DNA of 64,000 nucleotides, taken from the NCBI RefSeq assembly GCF_003627755.1, contig NZ_CP032694.1:239501-303500 (forward strand), given 5' to 3'. The notes below the pieces were generated by a model. It ran no database searches and was not told the DNA's origin. It worked only from the letters and a program-made list of their open reading frames with translations. The translations under genes and the position numbers were made by a program. This document shows positions 44,015 through 51,707 of this stretch, in pieces (position 1 is the stretch's first letter; each line of letters opens with the position of its first letter). This DNA comes from Rhizobium jaguaris. Its GTDB lineage: Bacteria > Pseudomonadota > Alphaproteobacteria > Rhizobiales > Rhizobiaceae.

Positions 44015-44837
44015 TCAACGTGTGGAAAGCCCGAGAACGTCGAGCATGGAATAAAGGCCGGGTTTCTTGTCGCGCGCCCAGAGGGCGGCCTGAAGCGCGC
44101 CGCGGGCAAACAGCGAACGATCGCCGCGCTGTGGGAGAGAGTCAGACGCTCGCCTTCGCCTGCAAAGATGACCGAGTGGTCGCCGATGACGCCACCACCG
44201 CGCAATGTCGCAAAGCCGATCGTACCCGCCGGCGCGGACCGGTATGACCGTCGCGCGCACGGACGGAATTGTCGCTGAGATCGATGCCTCGGCCCTTCGC
44301 AGCCGCCTGGCCGAGCAGGAGCGCGGTGCCCGATGGGGCGTCCACCTTGTGCTTGTGGTGCATCTCGAGAACTTCGATGTCCCAATCGGCCGGCGGAAGC
44401 GCGCGTGCGGCCTGCTCGACAAGGACGCTCAGCAAGTTGATGCCGAGGCCCATATTGCCCGACTTGACGATGCGGGCGTGGCGGGCGGCGGCCTTGAACT
44501 TGGCTTCGTCTTCCGCCGAGCAGCCGGTCGTACCGATGATGTGGACGATGCGCGCCTGGGCGGCGAGGCCCGCGAAGGTGACGCTGGTTGCCGGCGTGGT
44601 GAAGTCGATCACGCCTTCCGCGTGCAGGAAGGCCGAAAGCGGATCGTCGGTGACCGGAACGCCGATCGGCCCCAGCCCGGCAATCTCGCCGGCATCCTTG
44701 CCGATGAAGGCGGAGCCGGGACGTGCGATGGCGGCATGCAGGGCGGCGCCCTCCGTGGTGTGGATGAGGCGGATCAGGGCCTGGCCCATGCGGCCCGCTG
44801 CGCCAACCACCACCAGCTTCATCGCATCATCGCTCAT
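44015..44837 (-). pseudogene. dapB: 4-hydroxy-tetrahydrodipicolinate reductase, with two -1 frameshifts as written
   Basis: DapB makes tetrahydrodipicolinate for lysine and peptidoglycan. The first frame runs from [20 protein letters not shown] (NAD(P)-binding GxxGRMG) through the catalytic [15 protein letters not shown] to ARDGHTGPR and then drifts. A second frame supplies [20 protein letters not shown] and [13 protein letters not shown] third supplies [20 protein letters not shown] to the stop at 44015. One extra base near 44229-44232 and one near 44121-44123 restore a normal protein of about 272 residues. Because dapB is usually essential and every block is conserved, sequencing or assembly deletions are likelier than a dead gene. 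Confidence 0.85.
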
Positions 44838-44852
44838 GTCTTCTCAATCGTC

Positions 44853-46682
44853 TTATTTTCGGGAATTGCTGGAAACGGCCGGCCGCTGGAGGTTGTTGAG
44901 GCGAGCGTAAAGGCCATTGTCGGCCGTCGCAAGCGTCTCGTGGTTGCCCTCTTCGACGACACGCCCGTTCTGCATCACAATGATCTTCTCCGCCCGCACG
45001 ACGGTTGATAGGCGATGGGCGATGACGACGACGGTACGGCCGCTCATGGCTTCGTCCAGTGCCTTCTGCACGGCTGCTTCCGACTCGGTATCGAGGGCCG
45101 AGGTCGCTTCGTCCAAAAGCAGGATCGGCGCATTGCGCACCAGTGCTCGCGCGATCGACAGGCGCTGGCGCTGGCCGCCGGAAAGCGTCACGCCGTTTTC
45201 GCCGACCGGCGTGTCGTAGCCCTGCGGCTGCGCCAGGATGAAATCGTGGGCATAGGCGAGCCGGGCTGCCTCCTCCACTTCGGCATTCGTCGCCTCCGGG
45301 CGGCCGTAACGAATGTTGTCGCGGATCGTGCCTTCGAAGAGATAGGGCTGCTGCGAAACATAGGCGGTCTGCTCGCGCAACGACTGCTTCGTGACATGGG
45401 CGATGTCCTGCCCGTCGATGAAGATACTGCCGGCCTTGGGATCGTAGAAGCGCGGAATGAGATTGATGACGGTGGATTTGCCTGCGCCGGAGGGGCCGAC
45501 CAAAGCCGTCGTCTCCCCGCCCTCGGCAATGAAACTCACGTCGCACAGAACCGCCTCGTCGCCATAGGCGAAGTGAACGTCGCGAAATTCGATGCGGGCC
45601 TCGGTGATGGTGAGCGGCTTAGCGTCCGCCAGGTCGCGCTGACGCGGCTCCATATCGAGCAGTTCGTAGATCATGCGCGCATTGACGACAGCGCGCTCTA
45701 GCTGCACCTGTAATTTGGCGAGACGGCGGGCCGGATCATAAGCGAGCAGCAGCGACACTATGAACGAAAACACCGCGCCCGGCGGAACGTTTTGATAGAT
45801 CGAACGATAGGCGGCATAGGCAAACACACCGGCCACGGCAAAACCGGCGACCGTTTCGATCAGCGGGCCATTGCGTTCGGAAATGCGGGCAATGCGGTTT
45901 TGCCGGTTTTCAGCCGCCGTAATCAGCTTATCGACTTTGCGTTCGAGCTCGCGCTCCATCGTGAAGGCTTTGACGATGGAAACCCCTTGAATAGTCTCCT
46001 GCATCGCGCCGAGTACGCGGCTGTTGAGAATGACCGCCTCGCGCGTAACGGCGCGCAGGCGCCTTGAGATGTGGCGTAAGGCCAGAAACACAGGCGGCGC
46101 AATGATGAAGAATAGGAGGCTGAGTAGCGGGTCCTGATAGACCATATTGGCCAGCAGAAAGACAAATGACAAAAGGTCACGCGCGGTCGATGTGATGATA
46201 AGGTTCATCACATCGCGGATACCGGAAACGTTCTGGCTCACTCGCGCCGCAATCTGAGCCGAACGGGCTTCGCTGAAGAAGCCAACCGACAGTGTCATCA
46301 GATGTGCATAGAGTCGTCTTTGATAACGGGCAATGATGCCATTGCCAATCTTGGACAGAATGACCGATTGAAAATAACCAGCAAAACCACGAGCCACAAA
46401 GGCGGCTAGTATCGCAAAGCAAATCAGCCACATAACCTCGGCGCGGCGCTCGTAGAAAGCTCCGTTTACGATCGGCCTCATGACCGCGGCCATCGTCGCC
46501 GTGGACGCTGCGACGACAACGAGGCAAAATATTGCGATCGAGTAGCCCCAGATATGATCACGGCCGTTTTCAGCGATGATACGCTTCAGCAGAGCGGCGA
46601 TGGTCTCACTGTCGATATCGGTTTTTTTGGTGTCGGGCGACTTCAAAAATCGGCTTCCTGTCTCAATCCAAGTGAGCCGCAA
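44853..46682 (-). CDS. MsbA-like ABC exporter (fused permease and ATPase)
   Basis: This protein of 609 residues has a six-helix membrane domain (about residues 45-340) fused to an ATPase domain. Walker A is GPSGAGKSTVINLIPRFYD, the signature [16 protein letters not shown], Walker B ILLLDEATSALDTES, with the switch histidine in IAHRLSTV. This architecture is that of lipid A/phospholipid flippases (MsbA) and related multidrug exporters; the lipid role is inferred. The annotated TTG start is 46682. A TTG at 46646 preceded by AGGAAG (giving MKSPDTKKTD) may be the real start. It lies 15 bases upstream of dapB. Confidence 0.85.
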   Translation of the reverse strand: MRLTWIETGSRFLKSPDTKKTDIDSETIAALLKRIIAENGRDHIWGYSIAIFCLVVVAASTATMAAVMRPIVNGAFYERRAEVMWLICFAILAAFVARGFAGYFQSVILSKIGNGIIARYQRRLYAHLMTLSVGFFSEARSAQIAARVSQNVSGIRDVMNLIITSTARDLLSFVFLLANMVYQDPLLSLLFFIIAPPVFLALRHISRRLRAVTREAVILNSRVLGAMQETIQGVSIVKAFTMERELERKVDKLITAAENRQNRIARISERNGPLIETVAGFAVAGVFAYAAYRSIYQNVPPGAVFSFIVSLLLAYDPARRLAKLQVQLERAVVNARMIYELLDMEPRQRDLADAKPLTITEARIEFRDVHFAYGDEAVLCDVSFIAEGGETTALVGPSGAGKSTVINLIPRFYDPKAGSIFIDGQDIAHVTKQSLREQTAYVSQQPYLFEGTIRDNIRYGRPEATNAEVEEAARLAYAHDFILAQPQGYDTPVGENGVTLSGGQRQRLSIARALVRNAPILLLDEATSALDTESEAAVQKALDEAMSGRTVVVIAHRLSTVVRAEKIIVMQNGRVVEEGNHETLATADNGLYARLNNLQRPAVSSNSRK

Positions 46683-46764
46683 AATGGCACGTGCTCCCGC
46701 GGGTCTATAAAGAGTTAGGACGGCTTTGGCTAGTTATGGCTTGCCGCACTGGTTAAGGGGCAGG

Positions 46765-47568
46765 TCAATGAGCCAATTGTATTATAAGGGAAGGCAGCTC
46801 CTTCAAAAAGGCGTCGCGTGCCCTTTTGCCCGCTACCCCTTGCTCCTTCTTTTCGTCCTGGGTGAGCCGCGCGAATACAAGCCTGCGATCGCTCTTCGCA
46901 GCCCATCCGACGAACCATCCATAGGGATAGGCTTTATCGGCGGCTCCTCCGGGGCGCGCTGAGCCGGTCTTGCCGTGAATGTCCCAGCCGTTGCTCAGGG
47001 TCGCAACTTCAGTGATCCGCTCCGTCATGTCGAAAGCCTGCGGACTCACCGGCAGCTGCCGGGTGACGAGCTTTCCGAGAAAGGCTGTCTGTTCGAGTGG
47101 GGAAATCTTCAGGGAGGAGCCGATCCAGGCACGGTCGAGCCCATTATTCTTTCCAGCATCGCCTGAGAAGTCGGCATTGCCGTACCGGAACTTGACCGCG
47201 TAGTCGTGCACCCGGTCCGTGCCGAGCGTATGCGTCACCTGCTGCGAGAACCAGACCACCGAATATTTGATCCACAGTGCTGGGTCCGTCGGCTGGCGCC
47301 ATTCGGCACCGCGCCAATCAACGTAACCCTTGCGATAAGGCAGCAGCGGCGTATGCTCGTCCTTCAGGAAGCCGGCATCGAAGCCCATCAGGCTGAGCGC
47401 GATCTTGAAGGTAGACGCCGGCGTGACGCGGGTTGCGCAATCGCCCTGCTGCAACAATACCTTACCGTCTGCAGCATTTGCCACCACCGTGCAGAGGATC
47501 TTGGCATCGGCGGTGGAGATTGAAAGCGTGGCCGCCAGCAATGCCAGCGGAACGAAGCGATAGTCCAT
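46765..47568 (-). CDS. Class D (OXA-type) beta-lactamase
   Basis: This protein of 267 residues has a signal peptide (MDYRFVPLALLAATLSISTADA, cleaved near residue 22) and the full class D active site: PASTFK with nucleophile Ser 52 and Lys 55, the SVVW motif (S-x-V), the YGN motif (KFRYGNADFSG), and KTGS near the C-terminus. It should be a periplasmic serine beta-lactamase. It sits among housekeeping genes with matching composition, so it looks intrinsic rather than recently acquired. ATG 47568 follows GGGAG; an earlier ATG at 47619 would overlap glk. Confidence 0.9.
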   Translation of the reverse strand: MDYRFVPLALLAATLSISTADAKILCTVVANAADGKVLLQQGDCATRVTPASTFKIALSLMGFDAGFLKDEHTPLLPYRKGYVDWRGAEWRQPTDPALWIKYSVVWFSQQVTHTLGTDRVHDYAVKFRYGNADFSGDAGKNNGLDRAWIGSSLKISPLEQTAFLGKLVTRQLPVSPQAFDMTERITEVATLSNGWDIHGKTGSARPGGAADKAYPYGWFVGWAAKSDRRLVFARLTQDEKKEQGVAGKRARDAFLKELPSLIIQLAH

Positions 47569-47615
47569 CCGGTTCTCCCGCGGCCGTGCCTGACGACGTG
47601 TTTGCTGTATCTGGT

Positions 47616-48641
47616 TCAACGCCGCCAGCGGCGGCCGTCCGTCGCCAGGCCGAAATTAGCCGGCATGCGGGCGTAGGCCGAGAGGCCGGCCAGTGCTGCA
47701 AGCGGATGGGTGACCACATGCGTCGGGATCGATTTCAATAGTGCGCTATGCGGTGCCTTGTCTTCGAAGGCGGCGCGGAATTCCGGCTTCTGCAGCGCCG
47801 GCAGGATCTTTTGCGAGATGCCGCCGGAAAGATAGACGCCGCCGCGCGCCATGAAGATCAGCGCGATGTCGCCGGCGACACGACCGAGATAGGTGACGAA
47901 CAGCGTCACGGTTTCTTCGGCCTGAGCATTGGTACCCGCGAGCGCATGGGTCGTGATGTCAGCCGGTTGCACCAGCACTGGCTCGATGCGGTCGACCTTG
48001 CAGATGGCGTGATAGAGGTTCTGCAGGCCGCGGCCGCAGAGGATCTGCTCGGCGGAGATACGGCCCTCGATGGGCTCCAGGTGCGGCCAAATCTGAAAAT
48101 CGCGCTCGCTACGCGGTCCGAGATCGATATGTCCGCCTTCGCCCGGCACGGGGATCCAGGCGTGCTGAGCATGGATGAGGCCGGCGACGCCGAGGCCGGT
48201 GCCCGGCCCGAGTACGGCGCGTGAAGCGATCATGCCTTCCGACGTTTCGCCGATGGTCTCGCGATGCTCCTCGGACACGCCGGCAATCGCCAGCGCCTGG
48301 GCTTCGAAATCATTGATGATCAGCACATCCTCGAGACCGAGATTGGCGATCATCGTCTTCGGGCGGATCACCCAGTCGCAGTTGGTTAGTGGAATTTCAT
48401 CACCTCGGACCGGCCCGGCAATGGCAAGGATCGCCGAACGCGGCTGTACCGCCGTCTTGTCGAGGACGCCCTGTTGGATCGCCGCGTCGATCGTCTCGAA
48501 ATCGGCGGTATGCACATTCGGGAAATGCTTCGGCTCGGCATAGGCATCGACGAGGATGGAAAAGCGTGCGTTGGTTCCCCCGATATCGCCGATCAGGATA
48601 GGAAAGGGCAAGGGGGCTTCGCTGTGAGTGAGCTTGGGCAT
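47616..48641 (-). CDS. glk: Glucokinase
   Basis: This enzyme of 341 residues phosphorylates glucose. It contains the phosphate-1 motif [14 protein letters not shown], the LTNCDWVI and [10 protein letters not shown] sugar-site segments, the [12 protein letters not shown] loop, the [17 protein letters not shown] stretch and [14 protein letters not shown] adenosine motif. The gene order mgsA-glk-(bla)-exporter-dapB on one strand suggests co-transcription with the flanking genes; 47 bases separate it from the beta-lactamase gene. Confidence 0.94.
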   Translation of the reverse strand: MPKLTHSEAPLPFPILIGDIGGTNARFSILVDAYAEPKHFPNVHTADFETIDAAIQQGVLDKTAVQPRSAILAIAGPVRGDEIPLTNCDWVIRPKTMIANLGLEDVLIINDFEAQALAIAGVSEEHRETIGETSEGMIASRAVLGPGTGLGVAGLIHAQHAWIPVPGEGGHIDLGPRSERDFQIWPHLEPIEGRISAEQILCGRGLQNLYHAICKVDRIEPVLVQPADITTHALAGTNAQAEETVTLFVTYLGRVAGDIALIFMARGGVYLSGGISQKILPALQKPEFRAAFEDKAPHSALLKSIPTHVVTHPLAALAGLSAYARMPANFGLATDGRRWRR

Positions 48642-48675
48642 GGCCAGGTCCGTGGTCAGCCGCCGGTGAGGCGGA

Positions 48676-49056
48676 TTAATGGTTCAGTGTTTTGATCAGT
48701 CGTTCGGCGGTGGCTTCATTGAGAGCCATCGGAATGTCATAGAGAACGGCCAGCCGCGTCAATGCTTTCACATCGACATCATGCGGCACAGGGGTTAGCG
48801 GGTCTATGAAGAAGACGAGCAGATCGATCTCGCCAGTAGCGATCATGGCGCCGATCTGCTGATCGCCGCCGAGCGGGCCGCTTTTCATGCGGGTGACCTT
48901 AAGGCCGGGGCAGACATCGAGCACACGGCCGCCTGTGGTGCCCGTGGCAACGATGTGCCAATCGGCAAGCACATCCTGATTGCGGCGTGCAAATTCCGCC
49001 ATTGCATCCTTCTTCTGATCATGCGCGATCAGCGCGATGCATTTGCCGCCAGCCAT
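48676..49056 (-). CDS. mgsA: Methylglyoxal synthase
   Basis: This enzyme of 126 residues converts dihydroxyacetone phosphate to methylglyoxal, a bypass of lower glycolysis under phosphate limitation. Family motifs are [67 protein letters not shown]. The catalytic Asp of GPLGGDQQ is present. It is 34 bases upstream of glk on the same strand. Confidence 0.94.
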   Translation of the reverse strand: MAGGKCIALIAHDQKKDAMAEFARRNQDVLADWHIVATGTTGGRVLDVCPGLKVTRMKSGPLGGDQQIGAMIATGEIDLLVFFIDPLTPVPHDVDVKALTRLAVLYDIPMALNEATAERLIKTLNH

Positions 49057-49135
49057 GAAACTCCCACTCCGCTTAGGACTTTTAATCGATTTATCCGCCT
49101 TCTATACCAAGAGGCACCCCTTTGAAAGACGGGTC

Positions 49136-49155
49136 GGGCCGGTCGCAACCGGCCC
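49136..49155 (-). terminator. Hairpin after mepA
   Basis: GGGCCGGT (49136-49143) pairs perfectly with ACCGGCCC (49148-49155) over a four-base loop, nine bases after the mepA stop. Only a weak T-rich stretch follows, so termination here is possible but not certain. Confidence 0.5.
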
Positions 49156-49163
49156 TGTGGCCG

Positions 49164-50210
49164 TCACTGTTGCGGGATGCTGCCGGGCGGAGTGCTGCCC
49201 GCGCCGGCGCTGGAAACCGGCAGCGCGCCGGTCGCGGCCGTAGCTGCGGCAGCCTTGGCGCCGAAGGTGGCCGCAGCGGCCGAGGCGACAGGGGGTGCGT
49301 TGAGCACGGCCTGGCAGGTCTTCGGCAGATCGGAAACCATCACTTCGCGCGGCTTTGCCGGCGGCTTTGCACCGGGCTTCGGCTTGGCCCATGGCTCGGG
49401 CGTAAACCACCAGGCGAGTGGCTTGTCGCAACCGTCGCCGGCGGCAACCGGCGCCTGCGGCTTGCAGCCAACCGAACCCGCGGGGCAGCGGATGCGGATA
49501 TGGAAATGCGAGTCATGGCCATATTCCGGGCGCAGCTTGCCGAGATTGGTGCGGTCGCCGGTCCATGTCTCGCACATTTTCTTCTTGATCGCCGGATTGA
49601 CGAAGATGCGTTCGACTTCGGGATAGCTGGCGGCGCGCATCAGCAGGCGGGCGCGCGACGCCGTCCACACCCTGTCGTCGACCGTCAGGAACTTGTTCTT
49701 TTCAAGCATAGTGGTGAAGGGCAGGCTTTCGCGCTCGGCCGCGGTCAGCGTCCGCGCCGGCATCGGCGTCAGCCAGACATCCGCGTCGAGGCCGACCTGA
49801 TGCGAGGCATGACCGTTGAACATCGGTCCGCCGCGCGGCTGCGAGATGTCACCCACCAGGATGCCAGGCCAGCCGTCATATTTGGCAGCATCGCGCGATA
49901 GGCGTTCGAGGAGCGCGATCATCTCCGGTCGGCCCCAACGACGGTTGCGCGACAGGCGCATAGCTTGCCAGGTCGGGCCATCGGTCGGCAGCGCCACGGC
50001 ACCGGAAAGGCAACCCTTGGCGTAATACCCGACCGATTGCGGAGGACCCTGGGTGGGCAGCGTCACGGCGCCGAAAATCGCTTTGGCGCTGCCGGGCGTC
50101 GGACCTGCCTGCTGTGCTGCCGCGTCGCCGCTGATAAGACCCGCGCCGATCGTGGCGGCGAGGGCAAATTTGCCGAGGGTGTCGAGGGTCCGAACCAGGA
50201 GCGGAATCAT
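49164..50210 (-). CDS. mepA: Penicillin-insensitive murein endopeptidase
   Basis: This periplasmic LAS-type zinc peptidase of 348 residues cuts D-Ala-mDAP crosslinks in peptidoglycan. After a signal peptide (ending near SGDAAAQ), the domain shows SVGYYAKGCLSGAVALPTDGP, the zinc ligands in GHASHQVGLDADVW (His and Asp) and HDSHFHIRIRC (His). Paired cysteines near CETW and CPAGSVGC suggest disulfides as in E. coli MepA. A Pro/Ala-rich C-terminal tail of about 50 residues is extra. The gene is on its own. Confidence 0.92.
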   Translation of the reverse strand: MIPLLVRTLDTLGKFALAATIGAGLISGDAAAQQAGPTPGSAKAIFGAVTLPTQGPPQSVGYYAKGCLSGAVALPTDGPTWQAMRLSRNRRWGRPEMIALLERLSRDAAKYDGWPGILVGDISQPRGGPMFNGHASHQVGLDADVWLTPMPARTLTAAERESLPFTTMLEKNKFLTVDDRVWTASRARLLMRAASYPEVERIFVNPAIKKKMCETWTGDRTNLGKLRPEYGHDSHFHIRIRCPAGSVGCKPQAPVAAGDGCDKPLAWWFTPEPWAKPKPGAKPPAKPREVMVSDLPKTCQAVLNAPPVASAAAATFGAKAAAATAATGALPVSSAGAGSTPPGSIPQQ

Positions 50211-50354
50211 GTGGTTCCTTGAATGGCTGCCGGCGATGGCCGAAGTGATTTGCGGGTGAATCTACCTTGAAAAGCGATTTTGGTGAATCCGTGTTCTATC
50301 GCTCGAGGCTAATGAACCGCCTCACATTGCCTGCCCGGACCGCTAAATGCATGA

Positions 50355-50924
50355 TCAGTTAGCCAGAATTCCCGCCGTCTTGCGGATGCGCGACAGCCGC
50401 GGCAACACCTTCGTGCAGGCAAAATCCTGCATTTCCTGCGAAAAGGTCGTCACCGCATCCTCGGCGACGATCACCGCATAATTGGCCGAGTAGGCGTCGC
50501 GAACGGTCGATTCGACGCCGAAATTGGTGGCGACACCCGTGAGGATCAATGTTTTGATGCCGCGGCGGCGCAGTTGCAGGTCGAGTTCTGTGCCGTAAAA
50601 AGCGCTCCATTGGCGCTTGACGATGGCGACGTCAGGCGTCAGCGCCGCGATTTCGGCGGGTGCTGCGAGAGCTGACGGCGGCAAACCTCCTTCTGGAAAG
50701 CTGAAGGTTTCGTCCACAGGCTGGTTGACAGCGTCGGCATAGTCTGCGGAAAATCCAACTGTCACAAAGACTGTAGTTCCGCCGTCGGCTTTCAGTTTCC
50801 TGGCGATGGCGGCCGTATTCTCGACGATCTGCTGCGCAGAGTGGGGTGCGAGCGGGCGGCTGAGAACCAGGCCCTGCAGATCGATGGAGATGAGTGCGGT
50901 GGTTTGGGGATCGTAAAGAGGCAT
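50355..50924 (-). CDS. Isochorismatase-family hydrolase
   Basis: This cytoplasmic hydrolase of 189 residues belongs to the cysteine hydrolase/isochorismatase superfamily. The N-terminal Asp is in ALISIDLQGL, the Lys in VKRQWSAFYGTEL, and the nucleophile loop reads TGVATNFGVESTVRDA. The usual cysteine position is Gly there, so it is not a standard cysteine amidase. Close homologues of this kind exist without known substrates. ATG 50924 (MPLYDPQTTAL) was chosen. It is divergent from a TetR gene, with paired operators between them, so it is the likely target. Confidence 0.82.
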   Translation of the reverse strand: MPLYDPQTTALISIDLQGLVLSRPLAPHSAQQIVENTAAIARKLKADGGTTVFVTVGFSADYADAVNQPVDETFSFPEGGLPPSALAAPAEIAALTPDVAIVKRQWSAFYGTELDLQLRRRGIKTLILTGVATNFGVESTVRDAYSANYAVIVAEDAVTTFSQEMQDFACTKVLPRLSRIRKTAGILAN

Positions 50925-50945
50925 CAGGGGCTCCGGGGGAAAATA

Positions 50946-50985
50946 TGAGGGTATCCTCACAATGACAAATATGAGGGAATCCTCG
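50946..50985. promoter_or_regulatory. Tandem palindromic operators at the TetR/hydrolase divergent promoter
   Basis: TGAGGGTATCCTCA (50946-50959) and TGAGGGAATCCTCG (50972-50985) are near-identical dyads with TGAGG/CCTCA arms, 26 bases apart centre to centre. The second lies inside the first codons of the TetR gene. They are the probable binding sites of that repressor. Confidence 0.75.
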
Positions 50986-51597
50986 CAAAAATCAAGCGAG
51001 GAACCGCAAACGCGCATTCCAAAGCGCCGCCGCGGCCATGATCGCGTTGCCGTTCTTCTGGAAGCGGCCGCAAAAATCTTCGTTCAGAAGGGCTATGACG
51101 CTGCGACGATGACGGAGATCGCCGCCGAGGCGCGCTCGTCGATCGGCTCGCTCTATCAATTTTTTCCGACCAAGCCGCTGCTCGCCGAAGCGCTGCATAT
51201 CGATCGGCTTGAGCGGCTGAAAGCGGTGCTTCAGGATATCGCCGAAAAGAGCGGCGGTCTTTCGGCTGCCGATAGTGGCGAGGCAATCTTCGACAGGCTC
51301 GGCGCTTTCATCGAGCAGTTTCCGGAATTTCCGGTGCTCGCCGCCCGCCGCGATGTGCCGAAGGATCGCAAACTGCGTTCGCGGGCGGAGCTGAAGGAGC
51401 TGATCTCCGCCATCCTGCGGCGAGCCGAGCCGCCGATCACGGACGATGTCGTCTTGATGTCGGCGATTGTTCTCGAACTGCTGCGCATCGCCGTCGTTGC
51501 CGCCAACGAGCCGGAAGCGGCCGGAGACCGTCGCCTTGTCCGCGAATTGCGCCTGATGCTGCGCAAGCGTCTTGAAGAAGCGGCGGCAAAGGCCTGA
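50962..51597 (+). CDS. TetR-family transcriptional regulator
   Basis: This repressor of 211 residues has the TetR helix-turn-helix (AAAKIFVQKGYDAATMTEIAAEA, then SIGSLYQFFPTKPLLAEAL; about residues 35-80) and a helical ligand domain ending RLMLRKRLEEAAAKA. The start at 50962 is followed in frame by a second ATG at 50971. Its own operator overlaps both, so binding would also block translation initiation DNA. It likely controls the divergent isochorismatase-family gene. The inducer is unknown. Confidence 0.86.
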   Translation: MTNMRESSQKSSEEPQTRIPKRRRGHDRVAVLLEAAAKIFVQKGYDAATMTEIAAEARSSIGSLYQFFPTKPLLAEALHIDRLERLKAVLQDIAEKSGGLSAADSGEAIFDRLGAFIEQFPEFPVLAARRDVPKDRKLRSRAELKELISAILRRAEPPITDDVVLMSAIVLELLRIAVVAANEPEAAGDRRLVRELRLMLRKRLEEAAAKA

Positions 51598-51707
51598 TTT
51601 CAGGGAGCGGAAATCGACCGGTTTGCGAAGAGATGAGCAATTCCGTCCTGTTTTTCGCCCTCATTTAGCCTATGCTTGAATCCAACCAGATCATCAGAGG
51701 ATCATGA

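Noticed and set aside
46765..47568. Recent horizontal acquisition of the beta-lactamase gene
   Set aside because: Composition matches its neighbours, spacing fits an operon, and no integrase, insertion sequence or repeat flanks it.
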